From the NCBI RefSeq assembly GCF_001424985.1, contig NZ_LMDA01000006.1, positions 1-64,000 of the forward strand: a stretch of 64,000 bases of DNA, written 5' to 3'. Below are positions 53,919-62,384 of the stretch, in pieces. How positions within the stretch are numbered: position 1 is the stretch's first letter; every line of letters starts with the position of its first letter. Both the position numbers and the translations under genes were made by a program. The notes beneath the pieces are model-generated. The model was given only the letters and a program-made list of their open reading frames with translations. It was not told the origin of the DNA and did no database searches. Origin of the DNA: Rhizobium sp. Root1212. Lineage in GTDB: Bacteria > Pseudomonadota > Alphaproteobacteria > Rhizobiales > Rhizobiaceae.

Positions 53919-55199
53919 TCAATAAAGCCCGAGCAGACGGATCGGCGCGAGCGTCAGCGCCGGGAAGAGCACGAGTGCGAGGATCGCCGCGATGAGGATG
54001 GACATGGGTGCAAGCGATCCCTTCACCACATCCTCGATCGACATCTTCGCCACCTGCGCCACCGCGAAGAGGCAGACCCCCACCGGCGGCGTGACGAGGC
54101 CGAGCGTCAGTGTGATGACCATGACGATCAGGAAGTGGATGGGATCGACGCCGAGCGACACGGTGGGCGGCAGCAGCACAGGGATCAGGATGAACATCGC
54201 TGCGATCGCATCCATGAACATGCCGACGACGATCAGGAACAGAAAGATCAGAATGAGCGCCATGGTGGGGCCGGTGCTGATGGCGCCGAGGAAGGTCGCG
54301 ACCTGCGCCGGCAGGCCATCATAGGTGAAGACCCAGGCGGCAAGCTTGGCCGTGGCCGCGATGAAGAGGATCGTTCCCGAGGTGCGCGCCGTCTCGATGA
54401 AGATGCCGGGAAGCTCGCGCGGCGCGATGGTGCGGTAGAGCACGACCGACAGGAAGAGCGTGTAGAGCACCGCAATGCCGGCCGCTTCCGTCGGCGTGAA
54501 ATAGCCATCGACGATACCGATCAGCAGGATCACCGGCGTCAGCATGGGCAAGATGGCGGCGATGCCTGTGGTGACGACCAGCCGCAGGTTGAACGGTGTC
54601 GGCGGATTGTAGCCATAACGCACCGCATAGAAATGATTGAACACCATGAACATCAGCGCGATGAACAGGCCGGGAATGAGGCCGGCCACCAGCAGCGTGC
54701 CGATCGAGGCATTGGCGATCGATCCGGCGATGACGATGAGGATCGAGGGCGGGATGATCGACGAGAGCGTCGAGGTGCAAAGCGTCATGCCGACGGCGTA
54801 GCCCTTGGGGAAACCATGACGCTCCATCGCCTTGATCTCGATCGCCCCGATGGAGGCGATGTCGGCGACGGAGGAACCGGAGACTCCGCCGAAGATGACC
54901 GAGGAGGCGACGTTTACATGGCCGAGCCCGCCGGGCAGCCAGCCGACGATGGCCTCGGCAAAATCGAACAGCTTTTCGGCGACACGGCCACGCTCCATGA
55001 GCACGCCGACGAGGATGAACAGCGGGACGGCCACGAGCAGGAACGAATTCATGGCGGAGAACATGCTCTGCGCCAGAAGATCGACCGGCGTCGACGTGAA
55101 GGCAAAGATGGCGATGACGCTGGCAAGGCCGAGAGCCACGGCGAGCGGCACGCCGAGCGCGCTCATGAGAAGGAACAGGGCGAGAAGGACGAGGCTCAT
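53919..55199 (-). CDS. TRAP transporter large permease (DctM-like)
   Basis: A 426-residue inner-membrane protein with about 12 helices. It has VAVPLFILVGVLMERGRVAEKLFDF and FGGVSGSSVADIASIGAIEIKAM near the N-terminus, and TPPVGVCLFAVAQVAKM near the end, all diagnostic for DctM. The start overlaps the DctQ stop by four bases (ATGA). It forms the Na+-coupled channel for solute delivered by the DctP-type binding protein. Confidence 0.94.
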   Translation of the reverse strand: MSLVLLALFLLMSALGVPLAVALGLASVIAIFAFTSTPVDLLAQSMFSAMNSFLLVAVPLFILVGVLMERGRVAEKLFDFAEAIVGWLPGGLGHVNVASSVIFGGVSGSSVADIASIGAIEIKAMERHGFPKGYAVGMTLCTSTLSSIIPPSILIVIAGSIANASIGTLLVAGLIPGLFIALMFMVFNHFYAVRYGYNPPTPFNLRLVVTTGIAAILPMLTPVILLIGIVDGYFTPTEAAGIAVLYTLFLSVVLYRTIAPRELPGIFIETARTSGTILFIAATAKLAAWVFTYDGLPAQVATFLGAISTGPTMALILIFLFLIVVGMFMDAIAAMFILIPVLLPPTVSLGVDPIHFLIVMVITLTLGLVTPPVGVCLFAVAQVAKMSIEDVVKGSLAPMSILIAAILALVLFPALTLAPIRLLGLY

Positions 55200-55753
55200 A
55201 GCTCTTTCTCCAGCTTCGGCTTGGCGTTTTCGGCGAGCGTGATTTCAGGCATGCCCTGGGCCGGATCGGCAAGCTCGATCAGGTCGCGGCGCGTTTTCAA
55301 GGATTCGACGATGCCGAGGACCGCAAGCACGGCACTGAGCGGCATGATCGTGCCGATCAGCCACATGGGAACGGCGAGCGTCGCCGCCGTCTCGTTCATC
55401 ATGAATTGCTGCCGGACGAGGTGGTAGCCGGTCCAGCCGGTGAGCGCGAAGAAGATGACCGAAGACGCGACGTAGATCGGCAGCGACAGCCGCCGGACGA
55501 CGCTGGGCATCATCGCGATCAGCACCGTGACGCGGGCGGTCTCGACAGTCCGGAACCCTGCCGCAAGGCCGAGGAAGATCATCCAGACGAAGAGGTAGCG
55601 GGTCGCTTCCTCCGTCCAAGAGACCGGCATGCCCAGCACGCGGCTGGCGACCTGGGTGAGGACGACGAGAAGCACGCCGACGACGGCGATACCCGCGGCA
55701 ATGTCCGTCGCGGCCTTTAAGGCCCCGCCCAGGAAAGAGGTGGTTTTGTCCAT
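55196..55753 (-). CDS. TRAP transporter small permease (DctQ-like)
   Basis: A 185-residue inner-membrane protein with four predicted helices. The conserved segment SWTEEATRYLFVWMIFLGLAAG is typical of DctQ. AAGG AGGA lies before the ATG at 55753. It partners DctM. It follows the binding-protein gene after a hairpin. Confidence 0.92.
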   Translation of the reverse strand: MDKTTSFLGGALKAATDIAAGIAVVGVLLVVLTQVASRVLGMPVSWTEEATRYLFVWMIFLGLAAGFRTVETARVTVLIAMMPSVVRRLSLPIYVASSVIFFALTGWTGYHLVRQQFMMNETAATLAVPMWLIGTIMPLSAVLAVLGIVESLKTRRDLIELADPAQGMPEITLAENAKPKLEKEL

Positions 55754-55768
55754 GGCGTGTCCTCCTTG

Positions 55769-55794
55769 CCGGACCGGCCGCACGGCCGATCCGG
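55769..55794 (-). terminator. Intercistronic hairpin after TRAP binding-protein gene
   Basis: CCGGA at 55769-55773 pairs with TCCGG at 55790-55794, and the stem continues as CGGCC/GGCCG after one mismatch. It lies between the DctP-type stop and the DctQ start, in the same position as the hairpins in the two ABC modules. Confidence 0.5.
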
Positions 55795-55807
55795 CTGGCG
55801 CTGCGGA

Positions 55808-56803
55808 TCAGTTCTTGCCAACGGCGGCGATGGTCTTGTCGAAGAAAGCCTGATCTTTCACAAGGCCGGCAAAGACCGGAAACAGCTCCTTCGAGACGGC
55901 GACGAACGCCTGCTGCTGTTCGGGCGTCAACCGGTTGACCACCATGCCGTTCTTCTCAAGTTCGGCGATCGTCGATTCCGCGGTCGCGGCATCGTTCTCG
56001 ACCTTCCAGGCCTCCGCTTCCTTGCCGGCTTCCTCGAGCGCCTTCTTGTGGGCGTCGCTCAGCCCGTCGAATTTCGCCGGATTGATTCCGAGCACCCACC
56101 CGTCACCCATATGATTGGTGATCGACGCATATTTCTGCACTTCGTAGAACTTCGCGCTGAGCGGCACGTTGATCGGGTTCTCCTGACCGTCCACCACCTT
56201 CAGCTGAAGCGCGTTGTACACCTCGGCGAAGGCCATCGGCGTCGGTGCAGCCCCCATCTTCTTGAAGAACTCAACCCAGAGCGGATTGTTCGGCACGCGG
56301 AATTTGAGCCCGGACAGGTCCTCCGGCTTTTCGATCGGATGCTTGGAGTTGGTCATCTGGCGGAAGGGGCGCGGCCAGAGATTGATGCCCTTGATGCCGA
56401 TATTTCCGAGATCCGAAATCAGCTCCTGCCCCGGCTCGCCGGAGAGATAGCCGCGCAGCTGGGCCTCGTCGTCGAACAGGTAGGGAATGGAGATCGCGGA
56501 AAACTTCGGATTGAAGTTGGCATAGAGCGAAGTGGCGAGCAGCAGCATGTCCAGCGAGCCGCCGGCAAGCTGCTTGACTGCGCCCGACGGATCGCCGCCG
56601 TAGAGCGTGCCGTTCGGGAAGACCTTGATCGTCAGTTCGCCATTTGTCTTGGCCGCGACGAGTTCGGCGAACTTGTTGGCCGCGACGGTGATTTCGGAAT
56701 TGTCCGGATCGGGCGTCGAGAGCGTCAGCGTTTCAGCCTGCGCAAACGATGCGGTGAGCATGGTCGCTGCGGCGAGCAGGCCGCGAAGGGTAAAGTGTTT
56801 CAT
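55808..56803 (-). CDS. TRAP transporter binding protein (DctP-like)
   Basis: A 331-residue periplasmic protein. Signal peptide MKHFTLRGLLAAATMLTASFAQA is cleaved before ETLTL. DctP features are FAELVAAKTNGELTIKVFPNG, GGSLDMLL, and the conserved GLKFRVPNNPLWVEFFKKMGAAPTPMAF with the carboxylate-binding Arg. It most likely binds an organic acid or acid sugar. It is 24 bases downstream of the HIBADH-type gene. Confidence 0.93.
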   Translation of the reverse strand: MKHFTLRGLLAAATMLTASFAQAETLTLSTPDPDNSEITVAANKFAELVAAKTNGELTIKVFPNGTLYGGDPSGAVKQLAGGSLDMLLLATSLYANFNPKFSAISIPYLFDDEAQLRGYLSGEPGQELISDLGNIGIKGINLWPRPFRQMTNSKHPIEKPEDLSGLKFRVPNNPLWVEFFKKMGAAPTPMAFAEVYNALQLKVVDGQENPINVPLSAKFYEVQKYASITNHMGDGWVLGINPAKFDGLSDAHKKALEEAGKEAEAWKVENDAATAESTIAELEKNGMVVNRLTPEQQQAFVAVSKELFPVFAGLVKDQAFFDKTIAAVGKN

Positions 56804-56827
56804 GTCGTTCCTCCCAGTTCAAATTGT

Positions 56828-57736
56828 TCAAATGGATGACGCGGAATGACCTCCGCGCGGATTCATGCGTTGCAATTCCAGAATGACGCCGCTGTGATCA
56901 AGGTCTCCGTCGCCATGATCCACCATTGCCTGGAAGAGCCGGTCGACCTCCTCGCTGACCGGAAGCCTCAATGCACGCGACCTGGCGAAGGCGATCGCGG
57001 TAGATGTGTCCTTCACCTGGTATTTCGCCGGGCCGCCGGGCTGGAAGTTGCCTTCCACCATGCGCAGCCCGTGCTGGCGAAACACCGTCGAATCGGCAAA
57101 GCCGCCGAGAAGCGCCTCGCGCACCTTTGCCGGGTCGGCGCCACCGCTTTCGGCAAGCGTCAGCGCTTCGGCGACGGCGCAGATCGTCGAGGCGACGATC
57201 AGCTGGTTCGCAAGCTTGGTGAGCGCGCCGCTGCCGGACGGGCCGACATGGGTCGTCCGCCCGAGGCAGGCGAAGATGCCGCGCAATTGCTCGACGACCG
57301 TCCCATCGCCTCCCGCCATGATGGCGAGCGTGCCCTCCTTCGCCCCTTTCTCGCCGCCGGAGACCGGCGCATCAAGGCAGGCGATGCCGCGGGCAGCGGC
57401 GGCGGTCGCGAGCGCGACGGCCGTTTCTACCGGAATGGAGCTCATGACGACCAGTACCGAGCCCGGCCGCATGCCGCCAATCACGCCATCCCGCCCCGCC
57501 AGTACAGCCTCGCAGACCGGGCCGGAGCTCAGCATGCAGATGACCACGTCGGCGGCAGCGGCAGCCTCGACCGCCCCGCCGGCTATAACAACGCCCTTTC
57601 CGGCGAGTGACGCAGCCTTTTCCGCCGTCCGGTTCCATGCCGTGACGGAGAAGCCGGCATCGGCCAGTCGTTCGGCCATGGGTGCGCCCATGATGCCGGT
57701 GCCGAGAAGGGCGATGGTTTCGACCGCGTTGCTCAC
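56828..57736 (-). CDS. 3-hydroxyisobutyrate/tartronate semialdehyde-type dehydrogenase
   Basis: A 302-residue beta-hydroxyacid dehydrogenase. The NAD(P) motif is IALLGTGIMGAPMAERLADAG. DAPVSGGEKGAKEGTLAIMAGG is the substrate-binding signature, and KLANQLIVASTI supplies the catalytic Lys. GTG at 57736 is the start, with GGAGGTGAT ideally spaced upstream. Family enzymes oxidise 3-hydroxyisobutyrate, glycerate or 4-hydroxy acids. In an operon with a TRAP transporter and a gluconokinase, an acid-sugar substrate is plausible. Confidence 0.9.
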   Translation of the reverse strand: MSNAVETIALLGTGIMGAPMAERLADAGFSVTAWNRTAEKAASLAGKGVVIAGGAVEAAAAADVVICMLSSGPVCEAVLAGRDGVIGGMRPGSVLVVMSSIPVETAVALATAAAARGIACLDAPVSGGEKGAKEGTLAIMAGGDGTVVEQLRGIFACLGRTTHVGPSGSGALTKLANQLIVASTICAVAEALTLAESGGADPAKVREALLGGFADSTVFRQHGLRMVEGNFQPGGPAKYQVKDTSTAIAFARSRALRLPVSEEVDRLFQAMVDHGDGDLDHSGVILELQRMNPRGGHSASSI

Positions 57737-57752
57737 AATATCACCTCCGCAC

Positions 57753-58061
57753 TCAAGGGTGCTGTCGTTCGGCGAAGCGGACCGGCCGCTCCTCGACGAT
57801 GAGCGGCGGGAAGGCCCGGCGGAAACGCTCCAGATGGGGCGTTTCGAGATGGGTGTCGAAGGCGGCGCGGCTGTCATAGACCTCGTAGAAGACCACCGTG
57901 TCGTCGGCGCCCTCCGGGCAGATGACATCGAACTGCCTGCAGCCGGGTTCGTCGGCGAGCGAGTGTTTCGCATCGTCCCGCGCCGCCTCCAGGAAAGCCT
58001 GCAGTTTACCGGGCTTCACCTGGAACTCCGCAATCACGACAAAGGCTGGTGTGCGCATCAT
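57753..58061 (-). CDS. ABM/YgiN-like small monooxygenase-fold protein
   Basis: A 102-residue ferredoxin-like fold protein: VVIAEFQVKPGKLQAFLEAA, then EPGCRQFDVICP and FYEVYDSRAAFDTHLETPHL. This is the pattern of antibiotic biosynthesis monooxygenase/LsrG/YgiN proteins. Two consecutive ATGs (58061, 58058) are possible starts. It lies between the SAF oxidoreductase and the HIBADH-type gene with gaps of 9 and 16 bases. Relatives degrade small carbonyl compounds or quinols. Confidence 0.83.
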   Translation of the reverse strand: MMRTPAFVVIAEFQVKPGKLQAFLEAARDDAKHSLADEPGCRQFDVICPEGADDTVVFYEVYDSRAAFDTHLETPHLERFRRAFPPLIVEERPVRFAERQHP

Positions 58062-58070
58062 CGTCCCCGA

Positions 58071-59429
58071 TCATTCGGCCGCGGTCCGCACGGGGCGGAA
58101 GCGATCTTCCATCTCCCGGCGCAGGGACACGACATCAAGGTCGGCGACAAGCTCGACATCGTCGAAGGAGACGATCTGGTCCTTCTTGATCGGCCGCTTG
58201 AGCTTAACGTTGTGCGCAAGGCCGATCGGCAGCGCCTTGAGGTCGAGGCTGCGCGCCGCAGGGATGGCGTTGGCCCAGACGGCATAGCCGCCCTCGCCGT
58301 CGAGCATCTCACCCGGCTGCATATCCTTCTTGGCGGTCGCGACCGCATCGCCGCGGAACTCCTTGGACGAGCCCGTCGGCTCGTTGCGCAGCACCGCCGA
58401 AAGCACGCTGATCGAGGTTTCGAGGCCGATGATGTGGAACGGCCGCCACATGGAAGCGTACCAGCCCGATGGATCGGTCAAAAGACCATATTGCTTGAAA
58501 CAGGCGCGAGCGTATTCGTTATGCGCTTTGAAGGTGACGAAGACGCCGTAACGGATATTGTTGAAGACTTCGCGGCCATCCGGCTCCTGGCTGGCCGCGA
58601 TGTCGACGAGGCCCGAGCGCGCCATGCGGCCGCCGTCGGCTGCCGGACGGAAGACGCGGGCAAGGTCGTGCAGGCCGGCCGGCGGGAAGGCGAGGCCGTC
58701 ATCCGGGCAGTCGAGGCCCGTGCCGTTGGCCACGGCTGCCATTTCGATCGCCGCCTTGGTGCCGTCGGTAAAGGAGTTGTAGAGCTTCGGATTGAGGTTG
58801 TCTGCGGCGACCTGCTCCTCGGTCCAGCCGAACAGCCCCCATACCGTATCCGGCGTGGAATATCGGTAACGCGGCTCGAAATTCATGCCCTTGCCGGCGG
58901 CGGTGATCTCGAAGCCGGTGGCGCGAGCCCAGTCGACCAGCTCGCAGATCAGCGCCGGCTGGTCGCCATAGGCCATCGAGTAAACAAGGCCCTTGGCGCG
59001 CGCCTTTTCCGCCAGGATCGGGCCGACCATGACGTCCGCCTCGACATTGACCATCACCACGTGCTTGTTGTGCTCGATGGCGCCGAGCGCATGGCGCGTA
59101 CCGGCGATCGGATGGCCGGTCGCTTCGATGATGCATTCGATCTCGCCGCATTCGAAGAGAGCCTTCACATCATCGGTGACGAAAGTGCCGCCGGTCTTGA
59201 TCGCCTCGCCGCAGCTGGTCGCGGCATAGCGCTCCTTCGGCCAGCCGACGCGCCCCAGCGATTCCTTCGCCTTGCCGACATCGAGATCGGCGATCGCGAC
59301 CATGTGCAGGCCTGCGATGCGCTGCGCCTGGGCGAGCACCATCGAGCCGAACTTGCCCGCGCCGATCAGGCCGACCCGCACGGGGCGCCCATTGGCGGCG
59401 CGAAGTGAAAGCAGTGAATAAAGGTTCAT
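58071..59429 (-). CDS. NAD(P)-dependent oxidoreductase with C-terminal SAF domain
   Basis: A 452-residue enzyme. The N-terminal Rossmann domain (VRVGLIGAGKFGSMVLAQAQR) resembles homoserine dehydrogenase, with IIEATGHPIAGTRHALGAIE following. The C-terminal part has an SAF (antifreeze-like) domain: IGLAHNVKLKRPIKKDQIVS near the end. GAGGA precedes the ATG at 59429. It is the first gene of the seven-gene operon running to the gluconokinase. Proteins of this architecture sit beside acid-sugar and polyol catabolic genes; the exact reaction is not known to me. Confidence 0.82.
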   Translation of the reverse strand: MNLYSLLSLRAANGRPVRVGLIGAGKFGSMVLAQAQRIAGLHMVAIADLDVGKAKESLGRVGWPKERYAATSCGEAIKTGGTFVTDDVKALFECGEIECIIEATGHPIAGTRHALGAIEHNKHVVMVNVEADVMVGPILAEKARAKGLVYSMAYGDQPALICELVDWARATGFEITAAGKGMNFEPRYRYSTPDTVWGLFGWTEEQVAADNLNPKLYNSFTDGTKAAIEMAAVANGTGLDCPDDGLAFPPAGLHDLARVFRPAADGGRMARSGLVDIAASQEPDGREVFNNIRYGVFVTFKAHNEYARACFKQYGLLTDPSGWYASMWRPFHIIGLETSISVLSAVLRNEPTGSSKEFRGDAVATAKKDMQPGEMLDGEGGYAVWANAIPAARSLDLKALPIGLAHNVKLKRPIKKDQIVSFDDVELVADLDVVSLRREMEDRFRPVRTAAE

Positions 59430-59814
59430 TTCAACATCCTCGGCTGGGGAAAACACTTGAAGAGCGCCCGGCCGGATCATCGACGCGCAAAACCCTCCGG
59501 ATAGCGGGCGGCACCGCCCTTCCGGCAAACAGGATCTGCTGATCGATGGTTCTCCTCCGGAAACGCAGCAAGCCGCCGCGCCTCTCTCAGCCGCCTCCCA
59601 CAGCGGCCTGTGATCCAAACTGTAGGATCGAAAAGGAGTTAGCTCAATTTAGAAGAATCAGAAAATACGTTAGAAAATCTACAATTATGAGGACAGCGGG
59701 AGTCTGTCTGGTTAGTCTAGGAGAGGCGACCGACACCTCTGCGAGATGAACCCATCGGATCTTTGGGACAGCGGCAACCAGAAGCCCGGAGCCGAGCTTA
59801 ATCGATGTAAGCAG
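59430..59814. other. Promoter region of the seven-gene operon
   Basis: This 385-bp gap between the HD-GYP gene end and the SAF oxidoreductase start holds the operon's promoter. An AT-rich stretch lies at about 59630-59690, unlike the GC-rich surroundings. I see no clear palindrome, RNA gene or coding sequence in it. Confidence 0.4.
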
Positions 59815-61212
59815 CTATGCAGCTTGCGACTTGGTTTGCAACGGTGCGGAACCGGACCTGGCGTTACTGTCTCCCAACTCGAGTCTGGTCAGCGCACGCT
59901 CAAGGGCCTCGATGCAGATGGGATCGTGTGACTTGCCTGCGTCCTCCCACAAGATCGCAAGTGCCTTGGTGATCGGCATTGCTGCTCTATAGGGTCGATC
60001 TGCGGTCAGAGCATCGAAGACATCAGCCGTCGAAACGATTCGGACCTCCATCGGAATACTGTCCGCCATCAAACCTCGCGGATATCCTTTACCGTCCAGC
60101 CGCTCGTGGTGAGCTCCCCCGATCACTGCCGACTCAGAAAACGCCCCGATGGTGGAAAGGATATGCTCTGAAAATTCCGCATGCCTCTTCATCTGGAGCC
60201 ATTCATCTTCGTCAAGCTTGCCCGGCTTGTCGAGTACGCTGTTGCTGACACCGAGTTTGCCGATGTCATGGAGCAAGGCAGCCCTCTTGAGGAGCCGGCG
60301 AGCTTCGAAGCCGATGCCCATTTCCTCCGCGATCAGATCGGTAAACAGCGCCACACGATCACTGTGCCCCGAGGTGTAAGGGCTTTTTGCATCGATAACC
60401 TTGGCGAAACCGGCGGCAATATCATCGAGATAGTCGTCGTCAGCCATAATCGCGTGTTGCCCTGTTTCAAAGGCCAACACGATTGCTTCAACCTCGGACG
60501 ACACCAGCGAGTTCCAGAAACCTGGGCGCTCTGACACAGTGATAAATGCCTTGACCAAGGAAGGATCAAACCAATCGCCCCTACGCTTTGTGACCTCTTT
60601 AAGCGCGCTTTTATGACCGCCGCTGATATGAAAGATGTCGATCACCTGGGCCAGAAGGGCGATGCGCGAAAACAGCGGTATCCGATCTCCGGCGAGCCCA
60701 TTTGGCTTCCCGCCTCCGTTCCAGTGCTCGTCCAGCCCAAGGATTCCCTCTGCGACGCCCTCGGAGAACCGCATTTGTCGAGCGATCTCAGCCCCGCGCT
60801 GGCAACGCGTCTGGATGAGTTCGGTGGAGAGTTCTCCACCGTTCTGCAGAATATTCAGGATGCTACGAAACCGCTCGGCAAGACCTGACTGCATGCCGGT
60901 GTGACTGATGACGAAGCGAAGGACCTGCGTGAGACTGCCGTCAACCAGTTTGAAGTCACGTTTGAAACGCAGATCATCCGCGAGATAGAGTTCGCAGATG
61001 CGCGCGGCATTGCTGCTACAGCCGAGATCCTTCAGCAAGAGCGTATAATAGAGATCGCGCAACTGAACTTCGTCAAGACCGATTTCGCGGCCGATATGCA
61101 TCCCTATGTAACAGCATCGAATGCAATGCCCCTCAGGTTGCCCCTCGGTCATATCGAGCGCCTTGCTCAAAGCTTCGATGATTTCCGCCAAGCGGATTTG
61201 GACGCCCGTCAT
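59815..61212 (-). CDS. Tandem HD-GYP protein, first copy degenerate
   Basis: A 465-residue soluble protein. The C-terminal domain (about 270-430) is a full HD-GYP, the c-di-GMP phosphodiesterase type: ALLHDIGKLGVSNSVLDKPG, KRHAEFSEHIL, then HHERLDGKGYPRGL. The N-terminal half has the same layout with key residues changed. LLLKDLGCSSNAARI has Lys-Asp in place of His-Asp. HWNGGGKPNGL stands where xxDGxGYPxGL is expected. The first copy is therefore probably non-catalytic and may sense or dimerise. There is no receiver or membrane segment. It is alone on its strand. Confidence 0.87.
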   Translation of the reverse strand: MTGVQIRLAEIIEALSKALDMTEGQPEGHCIRCCYIGMHIGREIGLDEVQLRDLYYTLLLKDLGCSSNAARICELYLADDLRFKRDFKLVDGSLTQVLRFVISHTGMQSGLAERFRSILNILQNGGELSTELIQTRCQRGAEIARQMRFSEGVAEGILGLDEHWNGGGKPNGLAGDRIPLFSRIALLAQVIDIFHISGGHKSALKEVTKRRGDWFDPSLVKAFITVSERPGFWNSLVSSEVEAIVLAFETGQHAIMADDDYLDDIAAGFAKVIDAKSPYTSGHSDRVALFTDLIAEEMGIGFEARRLLKRAALLHDIGKLGVSNSVLDKPGKLDEDEWLQMKRHAEFSEHILSTIGAFSESAVIGGAHHERLDGKGYPRGLMADSIPMEVRIVSTADVFDALTADRPYRAAMPITKALAILWEDAGKSHDPICIEALERALTRLELGDSNARSGSAPLQTKSQAA

Positions 61213-61265
61213 GAACTCGACCTCGTTGGTAGCCGAACCTTATTTGAAGAAGGTTGCCGAAGGAT

Positions 61266-61457
61266 TTAGCGCCTCGCTGAGCGCGGCAAAATCACCTGCG
61301 CCGGGGCAGGCAATGCCACCAAATGAGCTGGGAGGGACAACAGATGCTGACGCTTACGGCAGCGCCTGTGGTGGCCGATTTCAATCCCATTGCGATAAAA
61401 ACACAGGAGATCGCGCATCATCGACCAGAAGCGCGGACGGATCAGGTTGGATCGCAA
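61266..61457 (-). pseudogene. Possible flavin amine oxidase fragment
   Basis: A short minus-strand reading contains SNLIRPRFWSMMRDLLCFYR. This resembles the NLxxPRFWrMlxDIxRFNR segment of the FAD amine oxidases found beside CFA synthase and lipocalin genes. It then degenerates and changes frame. No FAD motif or catalytic region is present. It lies in the 450-bp gap between the HD-GYP start and the lipocalin gene, which otherwise holds their promoters. Short length makes this tentative. Confidence 0.3.
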
Positions 61458-61662
61458 AGCGCAAGCCTATCGAGATTTTTTGATGCCGTTGGGAAACCGA
61501 GAGGTTCTTTGCTTCGTATACAAGTTTCACTGCATCTGACGTAACCGAGGAACAGCATAGACCTGACATCTGCCGCGATGCGATGCCGGCATACCGGCTC
61601 CGCTGAACCCGATCCGCGAGATGGTCGTTAGGTGACCATATATATGTACAAAGGACGTCGTT

Positions 61663-62196
61663 ATGCCGCCATATGTTAGCATTCGGATCTTTTCTTCTCT
61701 CATGATCGGTCTGGTGGTCAGTTTCACAACTGAGGCTGCTGCAGCTCCGAAAGTCGCCAAGGTCGGGCCTGACCACTATACTGGGACGTGGCTGGAGATC
61801 GGACGGACGCCAATGTTCCTGACGGATGGCTGCGTAGCCGGTTACTCGACGTACCGAAGGGGCGAAACACCTGGTGAGGTCCTCGTCGAGGATGGATGTC
61901 ATGTCGATACGCCGAAAGGTCGTCTAAAGACAGTCAGCGGAACCGGAAAGATTGAGGACTTCGGTACGACAAACGCGAAAATGCGTGTCCGTTATCCGTT
62001 GCTGATCACGTTCAACTACTGGGTTCTCTACAAATCGCCGGATAAAACCTGGTTCATCAGTGCCAACCCGTCGATGAAGGATCTTTGGATTTATTCAAGG
62101 ACGGTCCCTTCGAAGGCGCGTCTACAACAAATGGTCCGTAAGGCCAGAGAGCTCGGATATGATGTCCGTAAGCTCGAGTTTCCGCCAGCTCGCTAA
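61663..62196 (+). CDS. Bacterial lipocalin (Blc-like)
   Basis: A 177-residue exported lipocalin. N-terminal signal region MPPYVSIRIFSSLMIGLVVS leads to AAAAPK. The lipocalin signature YTGTWLEIGRTP (GxW) and DGCVAGYSTY are near the mature start. NYWVLYKSPDKTWFIS and LWIYSRTV are the later strands. A lipobox cysteine is not evident, unlike E. coli Blc. The family binds fatty acids or lysophospholipids and is often linked to membrane stress. Base composition here is less GC-rich than the catabolic regions. The SDR gene lies downstream. Confidence 0.82.
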   Translation: MPPYVSIRIFSSLMIGLVVSFTTEAAAAPKVAKVGPDHYTGTWLEIGRTPMFLTDGCVAGYSTYRRGETPGEVLVEDGCHVDTPKGRLKTVSGTGKIEDFGTTNAKMRVRYPLLITFNYWVLYKSPDKTWFISANPSMKDLWIYSRTVPSKARLQQMVRKARELGYDVRKLEFPPAR

Positions 62197-62384
62197 AATA
62201 ACAATGTGTGGCCACTTGGAAGAGCCGCCGGCGACGGGATACGAAATTCAATTGGTCGTGGTTGTCGCTTTCAAGATTACGACCAAGACCAAATAACACG
62301 ATGGCGTTTCGCGCCCTATGCAATGGCTCGACTATGCGACATCGCTGGGTGCTGCGATATCCTGTTTGAATTGGGAACTGTCTA

